Shown piece after piece: positions 17,174-25,168 of a DNA stretch of 64,000 nucleotides. Position numbers and translations under genes: made by a program. The notes beneath the pieces are model-generated. The model saw only the letters and a program-made list of their open reading frames with translations. It was not told where the DNA came from and did not search any database. The DNA lies in the NCBI RefSeq assembly GCF_002237655.1, contig NZ_NOKT01000016.1, forward strand, positions 124,001-188,000, given 5' to 3'. Every line of letters starts with the position of its first letter. Position 1 is the stretch's first letter. This DNA comes from Streptomyces sp. XY006 (lineage in GTDB: Bacteria; Actinomycetota; Actinomycetes; Streptomycetales; Streptomycetaceae).

Positions 17174-18076
17174 GTGACCACCGGACAACCCGCCCCGTTC
17201 GACCACCGCATGGCCGTCTTCGACTCCGACGACACCTTCGTGGCCGCCGCCCTGCCCTTCCTCGGCGAAGGCCTCGCCGCCCCCGGCGAACCCCCGCCAG
17301 TGGCCATCGCCGCCCCGCACCACCTCGACCTGCTGCGCGACGCCCTCGGCGGTGACGCCAAGGAGATCACCTGCGTCCCGCACACCGAGTGGTACACCGG
17401 CTCCGCCGCCAACGCCGTGGCCCGGGCCGCCGCCCACCTCACCGCGCACGCGGGGCCGGGCGGCCGGATGCACCTGCTGATGGAGCCCGTGTGGAGCGGC
17501 CGCGCCGGACGCTCCACCCGCGAGACGACCGAGTGGATCCGCTACGAGGCCCTCGCCAACCCCCTCTTCGGCCCCCTGGCCACCACCGCCCTGTGCGCCT
17601 ACGACACCCGCACCGCCGGGCCCGCCGTCGTCGCCGCGGCCCGCCGCGCCCACCCCGGCATGGAGGTGTACGAGGACCCGTTCCGGCTCGTGGCCGAACT
17701 CGACGCCGTACCGCTGCCGCTGCCCCCGCGGGGCGCCGAACCCCTCGCCGAGCCGCACGCGGCGGCCGTGCGCGGCTGGGCGGAGCAGCGGGGTCTGCCC
17801 GCCGCCGACGCCGAGTTGTTCGCCACCGCCGTCGCCGGGGCGGCGGCGGCCCTCGCCCCGCTCGACGGCACGGCCCTGCTGTGGGGCGAGGCGCCCGCCT
17901 GCGTCTGTGAACTGCGTTCGGCCCGCCCGGTCGCCGACCCGCTCGCCGGTTTCGTGCCACCGCCGCCCGACGGCCCGGAGCCCGGCCCGGGCCTGTGGTA
18001 CGCGCGGCAGGTCTGCGCCTACGTCGACATCCGCGACGACAGCGCCGGCGCGACGGTCCGGCTGCAGTACGCGTAG
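17174..18076 (+). CDS. RsbA-like regulator: MEDS sensory domain plus degenerate HATPase (300 aa)
   Basis: The N-terminal half (residues about 10–170, FDSDDTFVAAALPFLGEGL…, then HTEWY and MLLMEPVW-like segments) is a MEDS domain, as in DcmR-type and RsbA-type stress regulators. The C-terminal part (about 195–300) resembles a histidine-kinase-type ATPase/anti-sigma domain but is weakly conserved. GTG 17174 is chosen because GAGGGG stands six bases before it; it begins 38 bases after the LuxR gene. Predicted to sense a small molecule or redox cue and act on an anti-sigma/anti-anti-sigma pathway; this is inference from the family. Confidence 0.75.
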   Translation: MTTGQPAPFDHRMAVFDSDDTFVAAALPFLGEGLAAPGEPPPVAIAAPHHLDLLRDALGGDAKEITCVPHTEWYTGSAANAVARAAAHLTAHAGPGGRMHLLMEPVWSGRAGRSTRETTEWIRYEALANPLFGPLATTALCAYDTRTAGPAVVAAARRAHPGMEVYEDPFRLVAELDAVPLPLPPRGAEPLAEPHAAAVRGWAEQRGLPAADAELFATAVAGAAAALAPLDGTALLWGEAPACVCELRSARPVADPLAGFVPPPPDGPEPGPGLWYARQVCAYVDIRDDSAGATVRLQYA

Positions 18077-18102
18077 CCCCCACCTGCGCGAGCAGGTAGG
18101 GG
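18077..18102. terminator. Stem-loop with GNRA tetraloop after the RsbA-like gene
   Basis: Begins right after the stop codon. A 10-bp stem with one mismatch (CCCC-CACCTGC against GCAGGTAGGGG) closes on a GCGA loop. It probably ends the 17174–18076 transcript or shields its 3' end. Confidence 0.5.
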
Positions 18103-18155
18103 AACGGGTAGTCCTCCCCCTGCGCCGGACCCTCCCCGGGGATCACCCTGGAGGC

Positions 18156-18638
18156 ATGCTGCAACTCTCCGGGCGCCACCTCCCGGACCCCGACGCCCAC
18201 TACGGCCCGTTCCCGCAACCACCCCTGGGAGCAGGCCACCTGAGTGTCGAGTACGCACCCCGGCCCTTCGTCGTGCGCGAGGCACGTGCGGAGGTGCGCA
18301 GGCAGCTGGAGAGCTGGGGGATCGCGGAGCGCGGTGAGGTGGCGGACGTGGCCGAACTGCTCGTCGGCGAGCTGGTCACCAACGTGCTGGTGCATGCCGC
18401 GAGCGGCTTCCGGCTCACGCTCTTCGCCGCGCACGGCGTCCTGCGCTGCGAGGTCTCCGACGGGGAGCGGCGGGTGCCCCGGGTGCTGGAGGCGGGCGCC
18501 GGGGAGAACGGCCGGGGGATGTTCCTGGTGGACGCGCTCGCCCAGCGCTGGGGCTGCCACCGGGACGGGTCGGGCAAGACCGTGTGGTTCGAGCTCGGCA
18601 CGTGCGGGGCGGACGGCTGCGGTCGGCGACAGCCGTGA
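18156..18638 (+). CDS. RsbW/HATPase-type anti-sigma regulatory protein (160 aa)
   Basis: A GHKL ATP-binding protein of the anti-sigma factor serine-kinase type. The N-box is in VGELVTNVLVHA near residue 72 and the G-box in ENGRGMFLVDAL near residue 115; the C-terminal GSGKTVWFEL matches streptomycete RsbW-like proteins. The only usable start is ATG 18156. A GGAGG lies only one base before it, which is too close for a normal site, so translation may be leaderless or the true promoter may be nearby. It probably works with the RsbA-like protein on a sigma-B-type or sporulation sigma pathway. Confidence 0.75.
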   Translation: MLQLSGRHLPDPDAHYGPFPQPPLGAGHLSVEYAPRPFVVREARAEVRRQLESWGIAERGEVADVAELLVGELVTNVLVHAASGFRLTLFAAHGVLRCEVSDGERRVPRVLEAGAGENGRGMFLVDALAQRWGCHRDGSGKTVWFELGTCGADGCGRRQP

Positions 18639-18801
18639 CGCCACCGCTGGGTTCGGCCGTCCCCGGGGTTCGCCCGAACCGCCGGGGGGCCGTTCCCGTC
18701 CGCGGGTGCGCGGGGGCCGGGCGCCCGGTTCCCCGCGCCCCTGGGGTCGTTGCTCTCGCGCCCTCTTGTCGGGTGAGGCCCTTTGCGGTTTCTTGATCTG
18801 C
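18639..18801. other. Intergenic region upstream of the Nramp-like gene
   Basis: 163 bases with no gene. It should carry the promoter of the transporter. No clear ribosome site precedes ATG 18802. Confidence 0.4.
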
Positions 18802-20115
18802 ATGGCGGACACCACGGGAAACACCACGGACCAGGCTGCCCATCAACCCCCCATGCGCAAGGCGAGTTGGAAGTACATCGGGCCGGGGATCGTCGTCGCG
18901 GCGACCGGGGTGGGGGCCGGGGACCTCGTCGCCACGCTCATCGCCGGCAGCAACTTCGGGTACACGCTGCTGTGGGCCGCGATCATCGGCTGTCTGGTGA
19001 AGATCTCCCTGGCCGAGGCGGCGGGGCGCTGGCATCTGTCCACGGGACGCACCCTGTTCGACGGCTGGGCGAGTCTGGGCCGCTGGACGACCTGGTTCTT
19101 CGCGGTCTACGTCGTGGTGTGGGGCTTCGTCTACGGCGCCGCTGCGATGTCGTCGAGCGCGCTGCCGCTGCAGGCGCTCTTCCCGGACGTGATGGACCTG
19201 AAGTGGTGGGGCATCGCCTGCGGGCTGGTCGGGCTGGTCTTCGTCTGGTTCAACAAGTACGCGGTCTTCGAGAAGGTCATGACGGTCCTGGTGGGCGTCA
19301 TGTTCGTGGTGACGGTGTACCTGGCGATCCGGGTGACGCCGAACCTCGCGGACGCCTTCGCGGGGCTCCTGCCCGTGCTGCCGGACGAGAAGGACTCGAT
19401 CCTCAACACGCTGGGCCTGATCGGCGGCGTGGGCGGCACGATCACGCTCGCGGCCTACGGCTACTGGGTCAACGCCAAGGGCTGGACCGACACCGGCTGG
19501 ATGAAGGTCATGCGGCTGGACAACCGCGTCGCCTACGCCACCACCGGCATCTTCGTGATCGCCATGCTGTTCGTCGGCGCCGAGCTGCTGCACTCGGCGA
19601 ACGTCGCCATCGCCAGCGGTGACAAGGGCCTGATCCAGCTGGGCGACATCCTGGAGAAGGAGTACGGCGCGGCGACGGCGAAGTTCTTCCTCATCGGCTT
19701 CTTCGCCACGTCCTTCACCTCGCTGATCGGGGTGTGGCACGGCGTGAGCCTGATGTTCGCCGACTTCGTGGCCCGTCTGTCGGGCCGGGGACAGGCCAAG
19801 GGCCAGGAGGTCGCCTCGGGCGAGCGGGAACGCTCCTGGCCGTTCCGCGCGTACCTGCTCTGGCTGACCTTCCCGCCCATGATCCTGCTCTTCGAGGGCC
19901 AGCCCTTCCGGCTGATCATCATCTACGGCGTGCTCGGCGCGGCCTTCCTGCCCTTCCTCGCCGGCACCCTGATCTGGCTCCTGAACTCCCCCCGCACGCC
20001 CCGCGAGTGGCGCAACGGCCCGGTGAGCAACGTGATGCTCGCCGTCGCGGGGCTGCTGTTCCTGATCCTGTGCGTCAAGCAGATCTGGGACCAGCCGTGG
20101 GGGGAGTTCTTCTAG
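18802..20115 (+). CDS. Nramp-superfamily membrane transporter, non-canonical metal motifs (437 aa)
   Basis: A polytopic membrane protein with about 11 hydrophobic segments and the overall Nramp plan (PF01566-like): GPGIVVAATGVGAGD in TM1, then FGYTLLWA and KISLAEAAGRW. In TM1 the usual DPGN metal motif is replaced by GAGDL, and in TM6 the usual MPH is absent (GGTITLAAYGYWV). So it is unlikely to be a standard Mn2+/Fe2+ carrier; other Nramp relatives with changed motifs carry Al3+, Mg2+ or unknown substrates. The end faces the chitinase gene with only 19 bases between them. Confidence 0.8.
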   Translation: MADTTGNTTDQAAHQPPMRKASWKYIGPGIVVAATGVGAGDLVATLIAGSNFGYTLLWAAIIGCLVKISLAEAAGRWHLSTGRTLFDGWASLGRWTTWFFAVYVVVWGFVYGAAAMSSSALPLQALFPDVMDLKWWGIACGLVGLVFVWFNKYAVFEKVMTVLVGVMFVVTVYLAIRVTPNLADAFAGLLPVLPDEKDSILNTLGLIGGVGGTITLAAYGYWVNAKGWTDTGWMKVMRLDNRVAYATTGIFVIAMLFVGAELLHSANVAIASGDKGLIQLGDILEKEYGAATAKFFLIGFFATSFTSLIGVWHGVSLMFADFVARLSGRGQAKGQEVASGERERSWPFRAYLLWLTFPPMILLFEGQPFRLIIIYGVLGAAFLPFLAGTLIWLLNSPRTPREWRNGPVSNVMLAVAGLLFLILCVKQIWDQPWGEFF

Positions 20116-20134
20116 GGGCCGGAGGGCCGGGCGG

Positions 20135-21823
20135 CTACGGCAGGGCGTCCACGTGCGGCCCGACGACGTTGGACCACGCGTTGCCGGAGGTGGCGTCCCA
20201 GTTGGTCGACCAGGTCATCGCACCCCGCAGGGCCGGGTACGTCCGCGGCGGCTTGAAGCTGCCGCAGTTGGTGGCCTTGGTGAGGCAGTCCAGGGCGTTG
20301 TTGACCACGGTCGGCGACACGTAGCCGCCGCCCGCCGCCCGGGTGGAGGCGGGCAGGCCGAGCCCGACCTGGGACGGGGCGAGGCCGTTCTCCAGCTGGA
20401 TGCAGGCCAGGGCCGTCAGGAAGTCGACCGTGCCCTGGCTGTAGACCTTGCCGTCGCAGCCGAGCATGGAACCGCTGTTGTAGTACTGCATGTTGACGAC
20501 GGTGAGGATGTCCTTGATGTTCAGCGCCGTCTGGAAGTAGGAGTTCGACGTCGACTGCATGTCGATGGTCTGCGGCGCCATCGCGATGATCAGCGACGGG
20601 CCCGCCTTCGCGGACAGGGCGCGCAGGGCCTGCGTCATGTAGGTGGCGTTGAGGCCGTTCTCCAGGTCGATGTCGACACCGTCGAAGCCGTACTCCTGCA
20701 TCACGGACCAGACGCTGTTGGCGAAGTTCGTCGCGGAGGCCGCGTCGTTCACGGAGACCGTGCCGCGCTCGCCGCCGACCGAGATGATGACCTTCTTGCC
20801 GGCCGCCTGCTTGGCCTTCACGTCGGCCTTGAACTGGTCGACGGTGTAGCCGTTGAGCCCGGCCGAGTCGAGGGTGAAGGACACCGCGCCCGGCGTGCCC
20901 GTGGCGTCCGCGAAGGCCACCGCGATGATGTCGTAGTGGGCCGGCACGTCCGAGATCCGCTGGACCGCGGCGCCGTTGTTGAAGTTCTGCCAGTAGCCGG
21001 TGACGGCGTGCTTGGGCAGCGCGGGGCCGGGGCCGGAGGTGTTGTTCGTGGTTCCCGTGACCGCCGCCGACTTCGGCGACTCACCGGCCGCGTTCGTCGC
21101 CGTGACCTGGAAGGAGTACGACGTCGAGGCGGCCAGCCCGGTCACCGTGGCCGAGGTGCCGGAGACCGCCGTGACCTTGGTGCCGTCGCGGTAGACGGTG
21201 TAGCCCGTGGCGCCGGAGACCGTGTTCCAGGCGAGCGACACCGACGAGGACGTGGTGCCGGAGACGCGCAGTCCGCTCGGCGCGGCCGGGACCGTGGGGC
21301 CCGGGTCGGTGCCGCCGCCCCCGTCGGGGCCGAACACCGACACGTCGTCGGCGTAGTAGGCGGCCTGCCCGTACCAGCCGTGCGTGTACACCGTCACCGA
21401 GGTCGTCGACGCGCCCGTGGTGAAGGTCGTCGACAGCTGCTTCCAGGAGCTGGAGTCGGGGGTCCAGGTGGACACGTCCGTCGTGCCGGTGCCGGTCACG
21501 CCCAGGTAGGCGTATCCGCCGCGCACCCAGGCGCCCAGGCTGTAGGTCGAGTTGGGCTTCACCCGCACGGTCTGGGTACAGCGGGCGTTGTCCTGGCCGG
21601 CGGGGGTCGCCTGCAGCGCGGACGTGCCGCTGCGCACCGGGGAGGAGACCGTCGTGCCGCTGCCCGCCGAGCAGGTCCAGTCGCTCAGGCCCGACTCGAA
21701 GCCCGCGTTCCGGACGTTGTTGACGTCGGCGGCGGAGGCCTGGCCGACGGTCGTGACAGAGAGGGCCAGGGCAGCCGTGAGGGCGCCCGACCACAGCCGC
21801 AGGGATCGTCTGTGTCTGGACAT
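20135..21823 (-). CDS. Secreted chitinase, GH18, with carbohydrate-binding and FnIII domains (562 aa)
   Basis: Hydrolyses beta-1,4 N-acetylglucosamine chains outside the cell. The signal peptide covers residues 1–31 (cut after QASA). A beta-rich carbohydrate-binding module follows at about 35–165 (FESGLSDWTC…YYADDVSVFG), then a Gly/Pro linker, an FnIII domain at about 178–262 and the GH18 barrel at about 275–562. The catalytic motif DGVDIDLE carries the acid/base Glu near residue 388. The architecture is that of streptomycete ChiA/ChiC-type exochitinases. The start follows a spaced pair of TGGTCTGGACC repeats at 21834–21871, which supports chitin/GlcNAc regulation. Confidence 0.95.
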   Translation of the reverse strand: MSRHRRSLRLWSGALTAALALSVTTVGQASAADVNNVRNAGFESGLSDWTCSAGSGTTVSSPVRSGTSALQATPAGQDNARCTQTVRVKPNSTYSLGAWVRGGYAYLGVTGTGTTDVSTWTPDSSSWKQLSTTFTTGASTTSVTVYTHGWYGQAAYYADDVSVFGPDGGGGTDPGPTVPAAPSGLRVSGTTSSSVSLAWNTVSGATGYTVYRDGTKVTAVSGTSATVTGLAASTSYSFQVTATNAAGESPKSAAVTGTTNNTSGPGPALPKHAVTGYWQNFNNGAAVQRISDVPAHYDIIAVAFADATGTPGAVSFTLDSAGLNGYTVDQFKADVKAKQAAGKKVIISVGGERGTVSVNDAASATNFANSVWSVMQEYGFDGVDIDLENGLNATYMTQALRALSAKAGPSLIIAMAPQTIDMQSTSNSYFQTALNIKDILTVVNMQYYNSGSMLGCDGKVYSQGTVDFLTALACIQLENGLAPSQVGLGLPASTRAAGGGYVSPTVVNNALDCLTKATNCGSFKPPRTYPALRGAMTWSTNWDATSGNAWSNVVGPHVDALP

Positions 21824-21833
21824 GACAAGAAGG

Positions 21834-21871
21834 TGGTCCAGACCAAAGCAACTGTCAAGAGGTCCAGACCA
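21834..21871 (-). promoter_or_regulatory. Chitinase promoter with two DasR-type TGGTCTGGACC repeats
   Basis: Read leftward, TGGTCTGGACCT (21871–21860) and TGGTCTGGACCA (21845–21834) are direct repeats 26 bases apart, with TTGACA between them (21859–21854), which could be the -35. Each repeat is itself almost palindromic. Such 12-bp repeats and DasR sites are known upstream of Streptomyces chitinase genes. Confidence 0.75.
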
Positions 21872-22244
21872 ACCGGTCCAGCAGCAGGCCCGCCGCGCAT
21901 CCCGCCAGCAGCACCCCGGTCGACATCCAGAACGCCGGGCCCGCCAGGTCCAGCACGTCCGGCCGCAGCGCCAGCAGCAGCACCTGCGCCGCCGCCGGTA
22001 CGGTGCAGGCCGCCGCCAGGTGCCGCGCCGGCATCTCCCGCCACGGCTCGGGATGCACCCGCGCCGCCGCCCAGGTCGCGAGCACCACGCACACCAGGTT
22101 CGGCAGGTGCACCAGCGCCAGCGCGGCCCCGAACGAGCCGACGCCCTCGGGGCCGGCCAGCGGGCCGTACACCAGCGTCATCTGGAGGTACTCGGCGACG
22201 ACGAGCACCACGATGCCGACGGCCCAGGAGCGGACGAGTGCCAT
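21855..22244 (-). CDS. Small polytopic membrane protein (129 aa)
   Basis: Unknown function. Four hydrophobic segments (about residues 8–27, 38–58, 72–92, 102–122) with no conserved polar motif that I know. ATG 22244 overlaps the TGA of the preceding DUF3592 gene by one base (TGATG), and GGAGGG stands seven bases before it; a GTG at 22247 is possible. It is the last gene of the four-gene leftward operon headed by the 519-residue prepilin-like protein. Its 3' end overlaps the chitinase promoter repeats. Confidence 0.65.
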   Translation of the reverse strand: MALVRSWAVGIVVLVVAEYLQMTLVYGPLAGPEGVGSFGAALALVHLPNLVCVVLATWAAARVHPEPWREMPARHLAAACTVPAAAQVLLLALRPDVLDLAGPAFWMSTGVLLAGCAAGLLLDRLVWTS

Positions 22245-22675
22245 CACTTCCCTCCGGAGATCTCGAAGTACAACAGCACGGCGAAGCCCAGCGCGGCCAT
22301 GCCGCAGCCCGCCACCAGGGCCGCCGACTGGAGCACCGGGGACCAGCTGCCCCGGCCCGCCACCGTCGCCGTGCCCTCAGGGTCGCGCGGGTCGTAGGTG
22401 ACGGTGACCGGCGTGCCCCTGGTGGTCGAGGCGCCGGCCAGGTCCTCGAACTCGACCCGCGTGCCGTCGGCCGTACGGAAGGCGAAGAAGTGCCGCCGGG
22501 CGTCGGAGCGGCCGTAGGGCTCGGTCTCCACCCGGACGCACTCGCCCCCGGCCCGGACCCCGCGCCGCAGCACCCGCGCGACGGTCACCAGCCGCCGCGC
22601 GTACCGCCCGGCCAGCGTCCCGAACAGGGCCACCAGCAGGGCGAGTACGACGTATCCGGCGCCCGGCACCTCCAC
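22244..22675 (-). CDS. DUF3592-like membrane protein (143 aa)
   Basis: Two membrane segments (about residues 7–25 and 115–136) flank a beta-rich region with YDPRDPEG, the pattern of DUF3592 proteins. GTG 22675 starts two bases after the stop of the lipoprotein gene, with GAGG upstream, so it belongs to the same transcript. The role is unknown. It may be an envelope accessory of the divergent pilus locus, judged by position only. Confidence 0.65.
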   Translation of the reverse strand: MEVPGAGYVVLALLVALFGTLAGRYARRLVTVARVLRRGVRAGGECVRVETEPYGRSDARRHFFAFRTADGTRVEFEDLAGASTTRGTPVTVTYDPRDPEGTATVAGRGSWSPVLQSAALVAGCGMAALGFAVLLYFEISGGK

Positions 22676-22677
22676 GG

Positions 22678-23238
22678 CTAGCGCACCTCGACCGAGTCGA
22701 TGATCCGGTCCAGGTCCCCGTCCGGCAGGGTGCCCCGGGCGGCGTCGATGCGGATCGCGAACGTCGTGTCCGAGGAGTCGAGGCCCGTCAGGATCACTCC
22801 CCGCACCGGGGTGCCCTTGGCCGGGCCGCCGTCCTCGCCGGTCGCCTCGAAGGAGAAGTCGATCCGCTTCGCCTCGTCGGTGCCGGCCAGCTCCACGTCC
22901 TTCTGGCCCTCGACCTTCGCGCCCAGCTGGATGCCGGCCTCGGCCGCGATCGCCGCCTGCTCGGCCGAGTTCGCCTCCGTGAAGCCGAGCTGCACGGTGA
23001 TCACCGAGACCTTCCGGCCGTCCTCGGTGCGCACCGCGGCCGCGGCGTTGTGCTTGCCCCGCTCGGCGGCGCTCTGCTCCGCGTACCCCTCCGGGTACGA
23101 CACGTCGACGCCCTTCGTCTTCAGCGTCCCCCAGCCGTCGGGCACCGAGGCCGCGCCGGAGCCGGAGCTCCCGCAACCGGTCAGGGCCACGGCGGTCGTC
23201 AGCAGGGCGGCGGCCAGGCAGGCACGGCGGGTCTTCAT
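22678..23238 (-). CDS. Putative secreted lipoprotein, LpqN-like (186 aa)
   Basis: The N-terminus has Lys-Arg-Arg, a hydrophobic core and the lipobox LTGC (Cys22), so it is predicted to be lipid-anchored on the outer face of the membrane. Residues about 33–186 form a compact alpha/beta domain beginning with GWGTLKTKGVDVSYPEGY, reminiscent of actinobacterial LpqN-type lipoproteins. It starts 20 bases after the stop of the 519-residue prepilin-like gene and is followed by DUF3592 after 2 bases. This gives it a likely envelope role next to the Tad system. Confidence 0.7.
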   Translation of the reverse strand: MKTRRACLAAALLTTAVALTGCGSSGSGAASVPDGWGTLKTKGVDVSYPEGYAEQSAAERGKHNAAAAVRTEDGRKVSVITVQLGFTEANSAEQAAIAAEAGIQLGAKVEGQKDVELAGTDEAKRIDFSFEATGEDGGPAKGTPVRGVILTGLDSSDTTFAIRIDAARGTLPDGDLDRIIDSVEVR

Positions 23239-23258
23239 CGGTTCGGGCTCCCGTTTCG

Positions 23259-24818
23259 TCAGTTCGCACAGTAGCTGTAGGGAAGATAGGAGCGACCGTC
23301 CCCGCGGGGCGCGCCCAGGAACTGGGCGCCGGTCAGGGTCTCCGACTTCTTCTCCGTGCTGATCGTCATGCCCAGACTGAGCCCGAGATTCAACTCGAAG
23401 CCGTACTCGGCCGCGTTCACGTCGCCCGTGTACGTCATCCGGCTCGACTTCCCCTGGTCGAACATCAGCTGCCCGAAGGGGTCGTCGGCGCCCGGGCGGG
23501 ACGTGGGCGCGTGGTCGGAGAACATGTACTGGAACGGCGTGGCGATCTGCTCGTTGCTGCTGTCCAGCCACTGCTCGGCGATCGCGCGGTCCCGATCGCC
23601 GGCCGGACCCGGGTCGAAGGTGAGGGTGTTGGTGACGATCTCGATGCCGGTCTGCGAGTCGGTGCCCTTCACCCCGGCGTTCCCGCCCCGCTTGTCGTCG
23701 TCCTTCCCGCCGTTGTCGCCGCCCGCCTTGGCGCCGTCCTTCTGGCCGCCCTTCTCCACCGTGCGGGTCATGTCGACGCGGACGAGCTTGCCGGTCTTCT
23801 TGTCGTAGGTGACCGTGATGGTGCCCGTCTGCACGGTGTTGGCCGTGTACTCGCCGCTGAGCGGGCCCGCCTCGTAGCCCACCTTGGAGCCGTACTCGAT
23901 GGACGAGGAGTACGTGTACGACTTGGTGTTCTTGTAGGCGTTGTCGGTCCAGGTGACCTCGGGGGAGTACTTGAAGGTGCCGCCGAGCGCGGCGCTCAGC
24001 TTCTTCTCGTCACCCGCGGAGATCTTCAGGCCCGCCGACGCCGATGCCTCCAGGCCGACCTTGCCGTAGGTGATCTTCCGGTTGTCGCCGAGGTGCTCCT
24101 TGATCCGGTTCTCGGTGTCCTCCTCGTCCTTGAGGGGGCCCGTGCCGAAGAGGTACAGGATGCTGTCGCCGAGGCTCGCCTCCGCGCCGCCCGGCATGGT
24201 GCGGCGCATCTCGTACATCTGGAGCTTCTCCACGTCGTCCCGGAAGCGCTGGGCCTCCTCGGGGCTCTCGAAGACCCAGGTGTCGCCGTTGGTGACCTTG
24301 ATGCCGAGCCCCAGCTCCACCTTGTCCGCGCCGAACCTGCCGACCTTCATGCCCGGCTTGAAGTCCTTCTTCGCGGCCACCGAGGCGGCGTCCGTGAAGG
24401 TCAGATAGACCAGCTGGTCGCTGTCGTCGACCTTGCCGTCCCCGTTGACGTCCGTCTTCGCCTTCAGGTGCTGCTCCTGGAAGCCGTACTCCTTGCCGAT
24501 CTCCCAGAAGAAGATCTTCGCCTTGGAGCCGGCCTTGTCGGTGACGGAGGAGACCTGGCACAGGGCCGGCTCGAAGTCGGCGTCGGTGAGCGGCTTGCCC
24601 GGGCCCGGCGTCCCCGTCCCGCAGTCGCCGCCGCCCGCGACCCGGCAGACCTGCGCGGCCAGCCTGTCGTAGATCAGCTGCCCGACCCCGGTCGCCGACA
24701 GGGCGAGGACGATCGCGGCGCTGACGACGACCATGCCGAGGTACTCGGTGCCGGTCGCGCCGCGGTCGTCGAAGACCCGTCTGTGCCCGAACGCCCGTAT
24801 GCCGCCCCCGCCAGCCAT
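23259..24818 (-). CDS. Large Flp-type prepilin-like protein with EF-hand-like loop (519 aa)
   Basis: The N-terminus reads as a type IVb prepilin: basic leader, then DDRG|ATGTEYLG with a cleavage-type Gly20, Glu at +5 (Glu25) and Tyr at +6, then a hydrophobic segment (about 27–48). Unlike a pilin of 60–80 residues it carries a roughly 450-residue extracytoplasmic, beta-rich domain with several Cys residues. This includes DVNGDGKVDDSD (about residues 124–135), which matches an EF-hand/dockerin calcium loop. The C-terminus is Tyr/Cys-rich (YLPYSYCAN). It heads a leftward operon and has the same triple-box promoter as the small pilin and the toxin-like fusion. Function unknown; likely displayed or secreted by the Tad machine. 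Confidence 0.7.
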   Translation of the reverse strand: MAGGGGIRAFGHRRVFDDRGATGTEYLGMVVVSAAIVLALSATGVGQLIYDRLAAQVCRVAGGGDCGTGTPGPGKPLTDADFEPALCQVSSVTDKAGSKAKIFFWEIGKEYGFQEQHLKAKTDVNGDGKVDDSDQLVYLTFTDAASVAAKKDFKPGMKVGRFGADKVELGLGIKVTNGDTWVFESPEEAQRFRDDVEKLQMYEMRRTMPGGAEASLGDSILYLFGTGPLKDEEDTENRIKEHLGDNRKITYGKVGLEASASAGLKISAGDEKKLSAALGGTFKYSPEVTWTDNAYKNTKSYTYSSSIEYGSKVGYEAGPLSGEYTANTVQTGTITVTYDKKTGKLVRVDMTRTVEKGGQKDGAKAGGDNGGKDDDKRGGNAGVKGTDSQTGIEIVTNTLTFDPGPAGDRDRAIAEQWLDSSNEQIATPFQYMFSDHAPTSRPGADDPFGQLMFDQGKSSRMTYTGDVNAAEYGFELNLGLSLGMTISTEKKSETLTGAQFLGAPRGDGRSYLPYSYCAN

Positions 24819-24860
24819 ACGGCACCCCTCCTTGCCCGAACCGCCTCTGCGTGGACGGCG

Positions 24861-24918
24861 AGCGTAGGTACGCGCCGCCGCCCGGGGCGTGGGCCTCAGG
24901 GCCCAAACGAAGGCCCAC
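24861..24918 (-). promoter_or_regulatory. Triple GGGCCC-box promoter, copy 1 (519-aa prepilin-like gene)
   Basis: Read leftward from 24918: GTGGGCC, then TTTGGGCCC with its TT at offset 12, then GGCCC at offset 23, then TACGCT at offset 52 (24866–24861). Offsets are identical to the copies at 34899 and 37219. The hexamer at offset 52 fits a TANNNT -10 and would put transcription start about 37 bases before the ATG at 24818. Confidence 0.7.
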
Positions 24919-24979
24919 CGTCAGCTCTGGGCCCCCTGGGCCCACCACCCGGGCCCGCCCGAGCCGCTCCGGTGACCGG

Positions 24980-25015
24980 CAAGATGCTCAACGTGCCCCG
25001 TTTTGACGCATCTTG
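24980..25015. promoter_or_regulatory. Inverted repeat upstream of the tad operon
   Basis: CAAGATGC (24980–24987) and GCATCTTG (25008–25015) are exact 8-base complements separated by 20 bases. They lie in the divergent region and could bind a dimeric regulator. Confidence 0.35.
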
Positions 25016-25168
25016 TGCAACGGCAGTTGCTCACCAGCTACACAAACGCTGTTCTCCGGTCACAGAGCCGTGGATACAGTGCTGAGGTAGTCACGCAGTG
25101 AAGTCGACACGGTGCGCCGGAGTGACACCCGGCGTTCCGACGGGCATGGGGAAAACGGGGAGCTGCGC

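Larger units (their letters stand above)
24819..25168. other. 350-base divergent intergenic region between the two Tad-linked operons
   Basis: No gene. The left half holds the triple-box promoter of the leftward operon (24861–24918) and extra GGGCCC boxes at 24930–24955. The right half holds CAAGATGC/GCATCTTG inverted repeats and a TGTGCAAC…GTTGCTCA near-dyad. These probably serve the rightward tad operon, whose promoter likely includes GGATACAGT near 25073. Confidence 0.6.

Noticed and set aside
14375..18076. A 1233-residue open frame overlapping the LuxR regulator
   Set aside because: The first 930 residues are a shadow of the real regulator in another frame. Only the part from GTG 17174 is the RsbA-like gene.
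23259..24818. Ordinary secreted protein with a Sec signal peptide
   Set aside because: The N-terminus has charged residues and Gly|Ala-Thr-Gly-Thr-Glu-Tyr before the hydrophobic run, the pattern of prepilins; a signal peptidase I site is not evident.
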